Made by a program: the position numbers and the translations under genes
DNA from: Branchiostoma floridae
Taxonomy: Eukaryota; Chordata; Leptocardii; Amphioxiformes; Branchiostomatidae
DNA: 64,000 bases
Direction of reading: 5' to 3'
NCBI RefSeq assembly: GCF_000003815.2
Contig: NC_049984.1
Coordinates: 10,231,087 to 10,295,086 of the forward strand
In this document: in pieces, positions 29,009-44,000 of the stretch
Position numbering within the stretch: position 1 is the first letter of the stretch
Layout of the letters: the number at the start of each line of letters is the position of its first letter
Notes under the pieces: model-generated
What the model saw: only the letters and a program-made list of their open reading frames with translations
Told to the model about the DNA's origin: nothing
Databases searched by the model: none

Positions 29009-32000
29009 GTGAGTTGTACTGTCATGTTTCTGGCTACGTACAGGAAGTTTATGTTTGTAAAGTAGCCCATTTGTGGGCGATAGTGGTACTGTTAATGTAA
29101 CCCCAAACTCACAGGACGTCCGGTAAAGGGCTTCTAACTTTTCGGAGGTAAATCATGATACGAAGTGCAACGCAAGAAAATGGAGCTAGTCAGGTATACA
29201 AACATGTAGTTGCACCATAATTCAGGTAGACATACGTATGTCTTACCACACCGACATTATCTCTGAAATGAAACTTGACACAAAGAGCACGTGAAGAAGA
29301 CATTGTAACTAATAATCCGTACCTTTCGTTCAGATGCAAGTCTGTTGGTGACCAACGGAACCAATATCATCAGCTATGACATCTCGACAAGCCAGGAGAC
29401 AGTATTACCTGTGTCGGTAAGTACACATCAACCTTACGTTGGCGCTCTGTTCATTAATTTATTGGCTGTATGTGTCAGATTTTCAATTTGTTATCAAGTC
29501 AAGAGCTGATGTTTGCCTTGTATGCTGTTACTAGACTTAATTGTTTAAAAAAACTGAGGCAAAGTTAAGGTCGGAGAATTTTCGGATACAACGTAGCAAA
29601 AGATAGTGGTGGTTCTAAGTTTGAAGTATAGATATGGCCATGTATGCAGTCTGGCAGACGAATTCTCCTACGTCATGTCTATCTTAAGATTTTGGTGCAC
29701 ATGTACTTAGAATGGTGCCCTTATGTAACCATGCATGTGTGTATGTAGCAATAGAGGTAAAAAAATGTCCCGTCGATTTGTGTATAAATTTTGCTAGTTG
29801 TTTCAAAGACAAAAAGCAATACTCTTCCAGTATAAAAAGATCACAGTAGATATTTTGTAAAACGCAGGGACAGGACTGTATTTGTATTTTTTTGTCGAAA
29901 CAACGGTAACGGAAGATACATGACAAATCGATTGAAAATAAAATTGAGATTTTGCATCGTCCCAGTACAGCTGACTATTTTTAGCGGTATCACTCCATCA
30001 TTATTGCACTCTAAAGGACTATATATATAACACGTACGTGCCGTTGCTTCTTCGTTCGTACTTTAGCTTAGCACTTGGAATTGATTTATTAATTTATTTC
30101 CTTTAGTAGCAGGGGGATTTTTTTTCGACACCCCAACTCTAGTAGGGGTGGTTTCCATACCGAGTCTATACCTATTTTGTTACAAGCTTTTGAGGCAAGG
30201 GCACGCAGTAAAATTGACGTCGTTTTTTCTTAGGAAACTGGGGGCATCGTTGCCCTTGCCGTTGACGTTGATCGGCAACTTCTGTACTATACAAACGCCG
30301 AAACAGGTGCGATAGTTCGGTGTGGAGTCGACGGTTCTGACCAGCAAACCATCGCCAGCACAGGTAGGACATTGATTTCCTTGAAAGTATCAAGTTACAA
30401 CATCAACATACATGAGGCTAGGCTATTCATCCCGCCAGGCTAGTATAAACATGTGTACTGCTCTGCGCACTTAGTAAACAATGAGTGGTACGGCATTGCG
30501 CATGCGTAATTTCCTTGAAGGGGGGTTGGGGTACGTGGAATATGTGCAGGTCGCCATGGTCATGATATTGTATAGATATTAGTCTAGTGGGGAAAGTGGG
30601 AATAGTTTAAGATATATATAAAAGTATCAGATTAGACACCACATTGCATGAAGAGAAAAGTTGGTTAACACGACAAGAGCTTGAAATATCGCATATTAGT
30701 CTAACCAAGTGCCACGTTTAGCAAGTCTTTCTACAAAAATCATACAGGCCTGAAATCTTATCAGCACCCTGCATCTAAAAGAATGAACGAAAATTGAACG
30801 AATTTGTTTCAACGTTTCTATGTTCTATCTATAGTTTTGCATAAGCTTTAAAGGCCTGTGATGGCTTAACAGTGCGCGAAAAATAAGTTTCTGGGTCGGA
30901 AACACCGGTACATTTACCCGGATATTCAAAATGTACGGACGTTTACGTGTATGTGCCGCCCGTTCACTTGATGTAGACGGACCCACAAACGCGCCGTATA
31001 TGCACAACTTAAGTGTACGGAACAAGTAGAGGTCCGAAAAGGATCGGGCGATGCAAGTACTTTTTAGCGCAAAAGTAGCTGTTTACTTATTTATTTACTG
31101 TTTATCATGTCAACAGAACAATTTTTACTGAGAACTTCGGTCTCAAAATACGCTCTCAACGTGCAGTCCGCAGATGATGTAACGTTAGTATGGAAGTTGT
31201 GCATGTTGAAAAAAAGTGCGACAACCTGACGCTTTTCCCCCCAGACGTGACCCAGCCCACCGGTATCGCCTATGACTGGGTGTCCGGGCTGGTGTACTGG
31301 ACAGATGAGGGGCGGGGCACGGTGGAGGTTGCCCAGGGAGACGGCGCCAATAGGAAGACCCTCATCTCGGGACAAATGTTCCCCAGAGGGATCGCCGTGG
31401 ACCCTATCTCAGGGTACGGTCATTGCTATCGTTATGATCGTTTATTACCCCGTTATTTGCCTAAGAAGATTACACAGCACGCAGATGTACACGAAGACCA
31501 TACACACCGGGCTCGTATATTGTCTTGTCTTTTTTGTTACAAAGATAACGCTAATTCACCTTTATCCACGGGTATATCCGTTATATTAACAAACAGGGGA
31601 TTTAGGGATATCAAGTCGACGGACGGTGGTTTCAAACTGCAATATTGTCAAAATATTGCAGTTTTAAACCACCGTCCGTCGTTTTGATACATTGAAATAC
31701 CCAGTTTTCAAAAAACAACGGACTCGCGGACATAGGTGAAGTAGGGTTACTCAACTCGCAGATGCACACAGAAACGATACACACTGCCCTTGTATATTGT
31801 CTTTTCATTTTTTTCCAAGAGGTAACGTTATGTTCTACAATAAATTTGTAACTTAGCTGGCGTAAAGGCAACAATTTAACGTCAAGTTTCGTAAAGTTTC
31901 AATATCCTTAGCAAAATGTTAACATTAGTGTATGTGCCCTGGTTTGATTTCTGAGTGTATCAGATACGCCCTCTCGCGGTTCAAAATAGTGCTTCAGAAT

Positions 32001-35000
32001 CGCCAACTGGTACTGATAGATAACTGACAGTCAGTGTGAATGTCGCTCAGCGTTATGCGTGGATTTGCGTAAAAAAGGTTTTCGTCTTTAATACGTGAAT
32101 TCCCTTCAGATATCTGTTCTGGGGGAACCAAGGGGACTTCACTATCCGGCGCGCACGGCTGGACGGTTCTGATGTGGAGGTCCTACACCACACAGGGCTC
32201 TTCTGGCCGAACGAACTGGTTGTGGACGTTCAGCAAAGGTAAGAAAGCATAATCTGGACCCCCCCCGTGCGCCCCCATAAGAAAACATACACACGTTAAC
32301 ATGAGTGTATGTAACTGTAAGACTTTGTAACAACTGCCATTGATGCTATTAAGTAGGAACACTTACCCTTCCGACATCAGGGCCAGTTCGACATTTTGGA
32401 AGGAAAGGTCGAAGTAGCAACAGTTGAACAGTTGTGGTGCTCAATCCTACACCCAGATTTTATTCAGCAGTTGCTTTCTCATTACACTACGTTACCAGAT
32501 AGAAATGTGTTATATTGACTGTCACCACCCGAAGAGGGATATCACAAACTGTTTTGGTAATGAATACGTTATGGTAGCAGCCTTGTATGGGTTACAATGA
32601 CACGCCTTACTGTAGCTTTGAGACTAGCTGAGGGGTTGGATTTCAGCATTCAACTCAGGCGCTATGACCCTAGTCTTTTTTCATCAGATCACGGTTTTAT
32701 TCTGTACATTGAGTGGTTGAAAACTCTCTTTTCAAATTAGTAACATGTACTCTTTTGGACAGGTTGTAAAATGTCAGGTAAGGTTACACTAACCTTTTCA
32801 TCGATGAGTATCATACTTCACAGGCCCACAGACCACTCTGTACTTTATATGCAGTTGCAGGATGTTGATGACTTTAGGGTCCGGGTCTCTTCTGTCCCTT
32901 TGCAACGGATAGAATGTTTATGTCTCCTCTACTATCTAACAAAAATGAAGGAACGAAAAAACTAAAAACAAAATTGACTTGAAACAAAATTGAGACAGAT
33001 CTTGATAACAATCAGGAGTTTTCTCCCTAATATTATTTATATATCTGATATAATGCCTTTTCTTGAAGTTAACACACAAGGTTAATAATTCAACACTGTA
33101 ACATCAACCAAAACTTACTTTGTATGTCCTACAGTCGCCTGTTCTGGGTTGAAGGCTACTACGGATACATTGGGTCCAGCAACTTGGACGGGACAAATCG
33201 GACTGTCGTCGCTAATGTCTCCTCTGGCCATGTGCTGTTTGGACTTGCCCTGCGTGAGGACATACTGTACTACACCTCCTGGGACGGCAAGGTGTTCTCT
33301 GTGGACCAGAACTCTGGAGAACTGAGCGAGGTTGTCAGCGAGGAAGAGTCCGACAGATTGCTCGGACTTGTGGCTGTACATCCAGATAGGCAGCCAACAG
33401 GTAAACATTAAGAATGCATCAAAGTATTGTCTTGTCTTAAATCAGTGTCTAAATAAATAGGGAAAGGGTAAACATCAAAGATTCAATTTTGTCTCCTGTG
33501 AGAATTTATTAAAAATAATTTCTTAGATAACCAGCAGATCATAAAATGATCATTACCTATATTCAATTTTTAAATTGAATATATTTAATATACAACTGGA
33601 TAAAAAACTTATTTATTTCCAGATGTTTCAAGTCACATCCATCACTCTTTTTCAGCGTTACTAGAATAAACTGAAGTTAATGTCCATTTTTTCTCCAGTT
33701 GTAGAGATTGAATTGTATTTGAATATTGTTTACCTGGATGTCTAACCATCATAAAATAATCATCATTTCTATATCAGGGAGTAATCAGTGCCAGACTGAC
33801 AATGGTGACTGCAGCCATCTGTGCCTCCCCACTGGACCAGACACCAGGATCTGTACCTGTCCAGATGATGGGGGACTGGCCATCGGGATGGACAACAAGA
33901 CATGTGCAGGTACACACTATCATTCATGCTGATTTGTCATCATTCGCAACTTTTGTCATTATCGTAAACTTATACCCTGACAATTAGGGGTGGGTACCGA
34001 TACAAAAAATTTAGGTACAGGTATATGACAGTCCAGGTCCAGAGGACCAGGTCTAGGTCAGGACCTGAACCTGAACCTGAACCTAATTGTAAGTGAAAAC
34101 TTTCTCTAATTCACTCTTGTCACTTTCTTGGTGCCCGAAAACACTGACAAGGTGCTAGTATAATCTGTTCATTTTCTCATCGGTCCAAAATCTGGTCCAC
34201 TGTTTTTTTTTCAGGCCTGTTCTTTCCAGACTGTTTTAAGAAGAAGAAAAAAAGGTTTTGTACCAGTACACCAGTAACCAGCCCTACCAACAATAATTGT
34301 GTTCAAAGCTGTATTGGACAGTTTTCAGAGGATTGCATTGTAAAATTTAATGCCTTTCTTTCTATCATGATCATCGGGTGAATTTTCCCATCCACAGAGC
34401 CAGGGCGCCAGTTCCTGCTGTATGCTAAGGCAGATGAAGGACAGATCATGATGTTGACCTCTGACCTGAGCATGGCAGCCAGGCCTGTCCTGTTGGACCA
34501 GGGTGTGCGACCGGTGGCTGTGGCTTATGATCCTGTGGAACAGGTCTCTTCCAATTGACTTTAGAACCTATTCATTGTTTGCCAGCTGAGATTAATATTT
34601 CTTCTAATAATATAATTTGTTTTAATAGCTCAAATGCAAAGTCTCATAATATCTGAGTAATGTCACTGTTACTACTAAGGTGAAGATGCATATTTGGTAG
34701 AGATAGAAGTCATGTCAGCATGTTAACATTTTTATATTATTTAACTGATATGAATTGCTTAATGTAATTTCTGAGTTATGTTTCTATATTGTAACTGTAA
34801 TTACAGGAAGATGCACATGATAGAGATAAAAGTCCTTCAAGTACCTGAATGTTTACATGCCGTTATGTTTTTGTTTGTTTGTTTGCTTAGAGATCACCAA
34901 TTACATTGTGCCAGTGTAATAGTTAACATCAATACACTTGTCAAAAACATAATCATTGTTTCCACCCAGAGAGTGTACTGGAGTGATGTGGCCACTTACA

Positions 35001-38000
35001 GTATAAACAGAGTCTTCCTGAATGGGACAGGCTCAGAGGTGTTCCTGGACAGCACAAATGGGATTGCATCAGTAGAAGGTATAGGATATGCTTCAAATTT
35101 CCTATGTTCCAGTATACAAAATATTAATCAAACTATTCCTGAGGAGAGTGTGTGCCTCCATGATGCTAATATAGCACTAGATAGTTATTAAGGATAATAG
35201 AATATTCTTCAATAAGTGACTCTTGGAAACACGTAAAACACGTATCTCCAAATTTTCGATGTCTGCTCAGTACATCTTGATCAGGGAATGACCTAGTCTA
35301 GCAAAATAATGAGACTAGATCCAAGACTTGCGTGACTTGCAGCCCCCCAAATCCTAAGCCAATCATAGAACTCCCACCCCCACCTCTTTGCGGAGTAGGG
35401 GAAGGTAGGACTTGGTCAGCTCCCAGCCATTATAAGAAGGTGAACTGAAGTTTTCCCCATTGTCTACACAGGTCTTGCAGTTGACTGGCAGAATCAACGG
35501 CTGTATTTCTCCAACCTGGGCCTGCACTACACAGGTGTGAGCTGGGGGAGGGTGGAGATGGTGGGGCTGGACAGGACAGGACACCGACGACTGCTGGAGG
35601 AACGTGTACAGAAGCCAAGATCCATAGCACTGGACCTGGAGGCCAGGTAGGCGCAGAAAAGTCTTCAACATCAGCATTTACTGTAAATGCATTTAAGTTC
35701 ACGAGGATTTGATTTCGCAGTGGCGGGAAAAAGGACTTTTCGCGGTTGCTTTAAGTTTGTGGTAACACCATAGACTGCAGTCTAATACCATAATAGAAAA
35801 ATGTTCGCGGTGGTTTTAAGTTCGCGGTGAAGTGGTCACCACAAAAACTACGAATCCACCGTGAACATTTCTGCATTTACAGTACTTTTTCAGCTGTATT
35901 TGAGTAGAAGCAGTACTTTATTTAGTTGTGTCTAAAACTTGCTTTTGTGATGGATGTTCCATTATCAAGTCTCAAAGTCAATGGAAAAGACTTTTTCGAC
36001 AATAGGGACTTTTGATATTCCATTGAAATAAATGAAATGTTAAGCTGAAATGTTGAACTAAAAACTTTCTTAAGTTCCAATGAATAAAGACACAAGCAGG
36101 GTACTAGAAACCCCAATTTTGTGCTTTTCTTTCCTTTGCCAGACACATGTACATCACAGATTGGGGTGAAGAGCCTAAGATCTTGAGGGCAGACCTGGAT
36201 GGCAGAAATCCCCAGACTGTTGTGTCATCAGAGATGGAGAACCCCAATGGCCTGGCCATCGGTGATGGCAAACTGTACTGGGTCGACTCGCATGTGAAAA
36301 GTGGGGAGAACAGCACAGGAACCATGGAACAGGCAGAACTGGACGGGAGCAACAGGGCTGTACTGATGCAGGATTTACCCTTTCAAGTAAGTAAAAAAAT
36401 CATGAAACAATAAGTCTAGTTCTAGTAGGAGGATAATCACCTGGGACAGGACCAGTGTTAAGTCAGTGGGAGGATAATCAGTGTCTATGTGAATACAGCA
36501 CCAGGGACAGGACCAGTGTGAAGTCTGTAGAAGGATAATCAGTGTGAATGTGAGTTCAGCACCAGGGACAGGACCAGTGTGAAGTCAGTAGGAGGATGAT
36601 CAGTGTGAATGTGAGTTCAGCACCAGGGACAGGAACAGTGTGAAGTCAGTAGGAGGAGAATCAGTGTGAATGTGAGTTCAGCACCAGGGACAGGACCAGT
36701 GTGAAGTCAGTAGGAGGATGATCAGTGTGAATGTGAGTTCAGCACCAAGGACGTAGTTATGGCAGTATGCTTTTGAAGTGCAATGTAATGTTAGCTAATG
36801 CAAATGTCACTGGTTTATTGCAGATCCCCTTTGGCCTGGCCATGCATGGTGACAGCCTGTACTGGACAGACTGGGGAGAGGATGGGACAGGTGCTCTGTT
36901 CCAGGGAGACAGGGGGACAGGGGACCATCATGTGGTGGTGGGAGGACTGGGAGACCCCATGGCTGTGACTGTCTGTAACAAGTCATACACCACTCCTGAT
37001 GGTGTGTGGGGTCAGGTTTACATTTGTAGATATCCTAAGTAGATTGTATGCATCTAAATGTGACAAAATGTTCAACATACATGTAATGATAACTATTGTC
37101 TTTCTTTTTTTCAGAGCCCAGCCCGTGTGCAGGACAAGACTGTAGCCACATCTGTGTCCCCACTGCTGGGTCCTACAGATGTTTATGCCCTGATGTTGGA
37201 GGTTTGGTGCTTGGAAGTGATGGCAAATCTTGTATTGGTAAGTCTACTACATGTGTATTAAAGGGAAAGTTCAGTTAGCTAATGTTTCTTAGACTAGTGG
37301 TGACAATTTAAGGTCACAGAAGTGACCCATCATCCCTGAGGGTAGACTTCATTTATTGCATGGCTCATATGTAGTCTTAGTTATCATCCAGCATGACTAA
37401 GCTTGTACCTCGTATTAGCTGAAATGAAGTTCTCTTGGACAAAGGCTGTGTTATTTCTTGCATGGATATTCCAATCTTACAGTCTCGCAAAAAGGGTTAT
37501 CGCAAAAAAATGTATGATAAATATTGTAATGAGTAAACATTTAAAAATCATATTTTGCGACCTCTCCCTTCAGCACCAGAACAGTTTCTCCTGGTTGCTG
37601 ACTTGACAGAGATCCGCATGGTTTCCATGGACACCCCTGACAGATATCCCTACCCCATCGTCCAAGTTCACGACCTCTACAGCAACATCGCGGCTGTGTC
37701 CTACGACACAGAGTCCCAGATGGTGTACTTCAGTGACGTGGGGTGTCGGTCCATCCTCAGGGCCTTCCTGAATGGCACAGGGCTGGAGGTGGTGTACAGT
37801 GACACAGGTGTGTCGGACGGGATGACCATTGATCCTGTGCACAGGTACCTGTACTGGACGGATGGGGAGAGGGGAACCATTGAGAGGATGGCACTTGATG
37901 GTGGTGAGGAGACTCACGAAGTCCTGCTACAGGGGCTGGATAGGCCGAGAGCCATTGTGGTGGTTCCAGCAAATAAGTAAGTACTTTAAATGTTGAAATT

Positions 38001-41000
38001 TTGCAGTGATCTCTTCTCCACAAACTTAAAACCACCAAAAACTGCTTGCTCCACCTGTCTAACCCATTGTTTCATGTGCAAACAAACCACAACAAATACC
38101 CCATCTTCTAACTACAGCAAAATCAAATCCCTTTTGGCTGGACTTTCTTTGATTAGTAAATGACAGATGAATACAACTGTTACAACTTTTCTATTGTCTT
38201 AAATTTTCTATCATTGGAATGTTGAAATCATTTAGAGAGGCACACAGTATGATTATAGAGCTCTGCCTGTTGTTGGTTCATGAGGTGTAGGTAAAGTGCA
38301 CATATCCTTCATTGACACTATCTGTCTTCTTTGTAGCTACATGTACTGGACTGAGTGGGGTGAGAGTCCAGCTGTGAAGCGGGCATCCATGGAGGTGAAT
38401 GCCACAGATGTGCAGAGCCTGGTGGAAGGGGACCTGGTCTGGCCAAATGGACTTGTCGTCGATGACGAGGACAGCAGACTCTACATCGGGGAAGGCAACA
38501 ATACCAAGATAGAAGCAGCACAGTTGGATGGTAAGTTCAAAGGCCTAAAGCACAAAATGTGCACAGATTGGTTTGCACATTTGTTCACCTTTATCAGAAA
38601 CAAGTACAATATGACTTCCCAATAAAAGTGTCATTCTTCATCAGTGACCTGTTTTATGTAATTTATTGCTGTCATTGGTAACAGGGTCAGAAGTAGATGC
38701 CAAAAGTATGATAGAAACATTTTTGTACAATTCTATAAACAGTGAGCAGATAATTATTGGACTGAGCATAGCACTTTGGACTTGCTTTTGACTGTTTACA
38801 GCTTAAAGGTATTTTTTAGAAAAATGTCTCTGTTACACAGTGGATTATTATCACCCTTAGCGGGGGTCTTCATGCATCATCGATACTGGAAAAAAATTGA
38901 AGATTTGTGGGTAAATTACAAGATGTTTTGAGACAATCTTGACATCTTTTGAGACAATCTTGAGATTGCTCGAAGCAATCTTGAGAGTTTTCATAACAAT
39001 CTTAAGATCTTTAAAAAAATGTCAAGATTCTTTGAAGTGATCTCAAGATTTTTTCATACATCTCAATACATGGGTCCTGACTTTAAAGCATGTTTTAAAA
39101 TATCTTGAGATTTTTGCAAAGCATCTTAAGATTTTTCTAAAACATGAAAAACGTGAAGACCCCTGCTAAGGTTCATTTTTATTTGTTGAGTACCAGATCA
39201 GAGAAGTTACTCACAAAATATCAGACATAACATTTATAGTATTAAGCTATAAAAACCTACAGGTATGTCAGTGCAAAGTGCTCTGCCCACCAATAATAAT
39301 CTGTTCGCTGTTTATAACATTCAGTCTGTTAGCAGGTTTTGTGTGCATAAATGCCTCAAGGATGACATACATGCTTTAATTTCTGTTTTCAGGTTCAGAT
39401 CGGAATGTAATCTTGGATGAAAGCAGTGGCCACGTGTACGGGCTGGCTAAGGTTGGGGATGTCCTACTGTGGAGTGACTGGGCAGAACAAAGTGTTAAGA
39501 TGATGACTCTAGGCAGTGGTGTAGTACAGGTTCTCACAGCTGGGCTCATCAGGCCAAGTGAACTACATGTGTGCCATCACTCCAACTTCACTGACCAACC
39601 ATGGCCCATTGTCTCGACAACACCTGTACAGCTTATTGCAACCACTGTTGTTACAACTACCCCAAATCCTACAACAAGTTTTAACTACGCAACCAGTGAG
39701 GAACCAATCACGGTGACCACTGATGTGCAAACGGCCTCAGGTATACGTACCACAGATGTGCCTACCACCACAGATGTGCCTACAACCACAGATGTGCCTA
39801 CCACCACAATGGTCACAGCCACAGATGTGCCTACTACCACAGATGTCCTGACCACCACAGATGTGCCTACCACCACAGATGTGCCTACAACCACAGATGT
39901 GCCTACCACCACAATGGTCACAGCCACAGATGTGCCTACTACCACAGATGTCCTGACCACCACAGATGTGCCTACCACTACAGCAGTACCTATCACCACA
40001 GAGGTACCTACCATTTCAGATGTGCCAACCACTACAGAGGTGCCTACTACTACAGAAGATGTGTCTACCACCACAGAGGTGCCTACCACCACAGATGTGC
40101 CTACCACCACAGAGGTACCTACCACCACAGAGGCGCCTACCACCACAGAGGCGCCTACCACCACAGAGGCGTCTACCACCACAGATGTGCCTACCACCAC
40201 AGATGTGCCTACTACCACAGATGTGCCTACCACCACAGAGGTACCTACCACCACAGATGTGCCTACCACCACAGAGGCGTCTACCACCACAGATGTCCTG
40301 ACCACCACAGATGTGCCTACCACCACAGATGTGTCTACCACCACAAAAATGGATACCACTACACAGCCATTCACATGTGTGAAAGGAGGTAAATAAAGTT
40401 TATCCTGCTAGCTAGACAATAATGCAAAGATTACAGCAGGCCTACCAGACTTTTTTCTGAGGAATGTAACCGGGGAGGTGCCCTAAGATGGTACCCCCTA
40501 AGATGGCACAAATTTTTTGATCTTATTAAAGTACACTGCATTTGTTGCCACTGACCTTGCTGATTAGATAGGTATGCACACAGCTGTTATTTGCATTCGA
40601 AATATACTTAAGTATATTCACTTCATGTTTTTTTTAAAAACAGAATTCTAACAATAATGTTGGTAGTGATGATAACTGCTTAACTGCCTCTGTGTATTGG
40701 CGGCTCGTGCCGCTAACTACATGTATACAAACTCTATGCGTGAAAATTCATGCCATGTTAGAACACCTCCCATTGATTCTTAAAACTTTTGTATATTACA
40801 AAACATGTTCAGGACTCTAAAACAACAGTGAAACCATTGTGGTGTCAGCTAACAAAGGCTTTGAGACAAATTTCAAAACTGTTGAAAGATGATATTCAGC
40901 TGGTGTCACTACCTACATTTGTACTAAGTGAAAGAAACATGAAATGTAACCTTTGGGGAATGCATCATAACATTGGACAATGCATGATTGATTATATATG

Positions 41001-44000
41001 GGGATCATTCTTTGTAACTTTGCTGATTCTTCATTTTACTTTGCATGGTAACACTGTTGAAATGTTTTTGTTGTTGCCTGACATTTTTCTTTTATTAATT
41101 CACAGCAAGCTATCCCTGTTTTGTGAAATGTCAAGCCATCACATTGGATCTTCCGTCCACTTCCTCCTCCGTAACAGTAGACTTCAGCCAATATGTGGTG
41201 GCAAGAGATGAAAATGGTGACCTGTTGACTGATGTCAGTAACAACCTACCAGATGGTGGGACTTACACAAGTACAACATTCAATGCTGAGGACGGTAGCT
41301 TGCAGTTTTCAAATGGCTCCAGCTATTTCCTATTTGGCACTTACCTATTTGTGTCGGATGGCAATATCTGCGGTGTCAACATACAACTCCATGGTGAGTA
41401 ACTTCAAAACAACCAGTCTTTTTCTTGTCATTTGTCAATTTTCTGTTTAAAAAAGAAGTTTTGGCTTGTAGCAAGCAGTCCATTAGGGTGGAAACAGTTT
41501 ACATGGCTAGCTGGAAATGTTATAATAATAACTAAAGATTATTGCGAATTCTTGACTGTGGGCTAATTGCACGTAACATGATAGGCTCAAACAGTGTAAA
41601 AAAACAATATAGCAAGTGTCTACTCTAGTCTAAAAGCTAACTCTAGATTCTGAGTTATTGGGTTTGACTAATCTTTTTCAGAGACAGTGGAAGACGAATG
41701 GTCCCGCATTTTCTACTAGCTTTCATGTGTGGGTTTTGTGATGTTAGAAGGAGAATTGCTTTCTTATATGACTTTGTGCATTTAGTTTCGTTTTCTAAAT
41801 CTGAAAATTCCTTTGTCATTGTCCATATGCAACTTTATACAATTTTCAAGTGACCTTAAGTTGAGAAAGCTTCCCCTGTGCTGTTCTAGTGAATTTGAAA
41901 AGATGTTATGTGATTGTATCAAGTCCTTCCTTTTAAAAGTCTGTTTGATCTTCTTTTCCTCTTTTCAGATGTGTCACCACCTGTTGCTACATCCTGCCCC
42001 AATGAACCAATTGATATCCAAGCTTTACCTGGGTCTGAATCTTGTGCTGGAGTAGATGTGAACCTACTCCCAGAACTGAAAAACAATTGTAGTGCATTAT
42101 GGTTTCAGGACAATGTGAAAGTTACAAAATGCATTGACAATGTTGAGAGTCTCACTGAAATCAGCATTGGTGATGAAGTGGCCATCCAGTGGACAGCAGA
42201 AGATGACAGTACTCATTCATCAGAGCCATGCAACACCACAATTCGCTGTGTGGCTCCAGGTGAGAAATATTTCAGATAGAACATGTTTCTTTCCTCAGAG
42301 ATGAACTAATAGTCTTCTGTCTCACTGAGATTGGACTGTATACTTGTCATGAAAGTGTGCCTATTGACTTGCAAAGGAAAATTGAGAGCAGCTGAAGTAA
42401 AAAGTGCACCAACTCATGAAAATTTTTGCATGATCTCCCAAATACACATGCAATCCATTTTGGTTTGTTAGCTTATTTGCGGAAAAGTATTCTTATATAC
42501 TTGTACTTAAATAGGTCTCTTGATATAAAGCAATAAAGGCTTGCACCAATGGTATCTCTCCCATCTATCAATTTCTGCTTTAAATGTTCTCAGTTACGTC
42601 CACTGTTTAGTTCTGTCAGTTAATCCGGAGATTATTTGTATTTCCTAAGTGGCTGGTTGGGTTAGTCATCAAATATTTACTCCAGGTGTGTTTTTTACCT
42701 TTACTTGATAACGTTTCGATTTTTATTGTTATCAATATTTTTTCCTTTTTCAGCATGTGACCCTCCAACATATGCCCCCAGATGTGGTATCTTGGCATGT
42801 GTCTGGACAAAGAATGAAGATCAAAAGTGTACCTCTTTCTGCAAAGAAGAATGTAGAAGCATTGGTCGAATCTATCACTTCAGCGAGAGAATGGGTAAAG
42901 CTGACCTGGAAGTACTACATGATAAAAGCCATACATTCACCTGTGAGCTTGGCCTATGGAAACCAAACTTCCTCAACAATAATAAATTCCTGAATAATTA
43001 TTGCTGTAAGTATGAACTTTTTGACATTAACAAGTGATCTTAATAGTGTCCAAACTGTAGCTCTGATGCTGTGGGACGTCAAAGTTTCTGCTAACCCATC
43101 TAATTGTCAGTGTAAGCAAAGAGCAATTTACCAATCCCATGTTAAAAAGACTGTCCTTTAAGCCCCGGTTACACATATATAGACTGTGAAACGGCTGTGA
43201 AACAGCTCTTGAATGCTAGCCAACTAAGGTTGGCAATAGTCATGAAGTCTTTTTGGCCATGCCAATCTTTTAGCTCTGTAATTAATAACAATTAGTCCAG
43301 AACATGTCGTGAACATGTCCCAACTAGTAAATGAATTCTCCCAAGCGAGCTTCAAATGCTAACCTTAACTCCCAATATCCCAACCTCTAGCTTCAGACTG
43401 CCGAGTGACCCTCCTGACTGATTCCCAACCCTTCCACCCGAATTAAATTGAGAAAAAGCAGCAATTTTTATGAAAAGAGATAGAACTTTAAACAGAATGA
43501 TTCATACTTTTATGTGGTAAGCTAGGATTCTTCTGTATTTTAGGCTGCATGTCGTTCAGGTCAAGGCCAGGGGTGGTTGGTGCACATTCTGGTAGCTGTT
43601 CATCTTGGTTGAGATTAAGTTTAAACTTAGCAAAAATCTTTCTAAGTATCTGGGGCAAGCTGTAGGCAGATTGGGAACCTAAGTTAGGAGTAAGTCAGCA
43701 GTACAGTGGTTATGCCGTGGTTATGGGTGAAATTTGACTGCTGACTAATATTCCTGAACACCAGCCAAACACCAGCCAATCAATTCCAGACTCCTGTCCA
43801 CAGCTGAATGATTTGAAAATTCCAAAACATTTGGCTGGCACAGCCGGTGAAGCACAGGCCAACTGAGCCCAACACCAGCCGACTGAGCCAAATGTCAGGC
43901 AACCATCTTCCGAATCACTTAGGAGGCCGTGAGGCCATGTTTCAGGCTATGTGTATAACCCAGGCTAAGGACTGCATGTTGCAGATTTACTATAATCTTA

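Noticed and set aside
36430-36753. CRISPR-like array
   Set aside because: Whole 61 bp units repeat head to tail with no distinct spacers, in a eukaryotic intron. It is a minisatellite.
39685-40374. 229-codon minus-strand frame of VVVGTS repeats
   Set aside because: It is the reverse shadow of the TTTDVP coding repeat in gene 2 exon 16. An 18 bp repeat lacking stops in one frame leaves the other strand open too.
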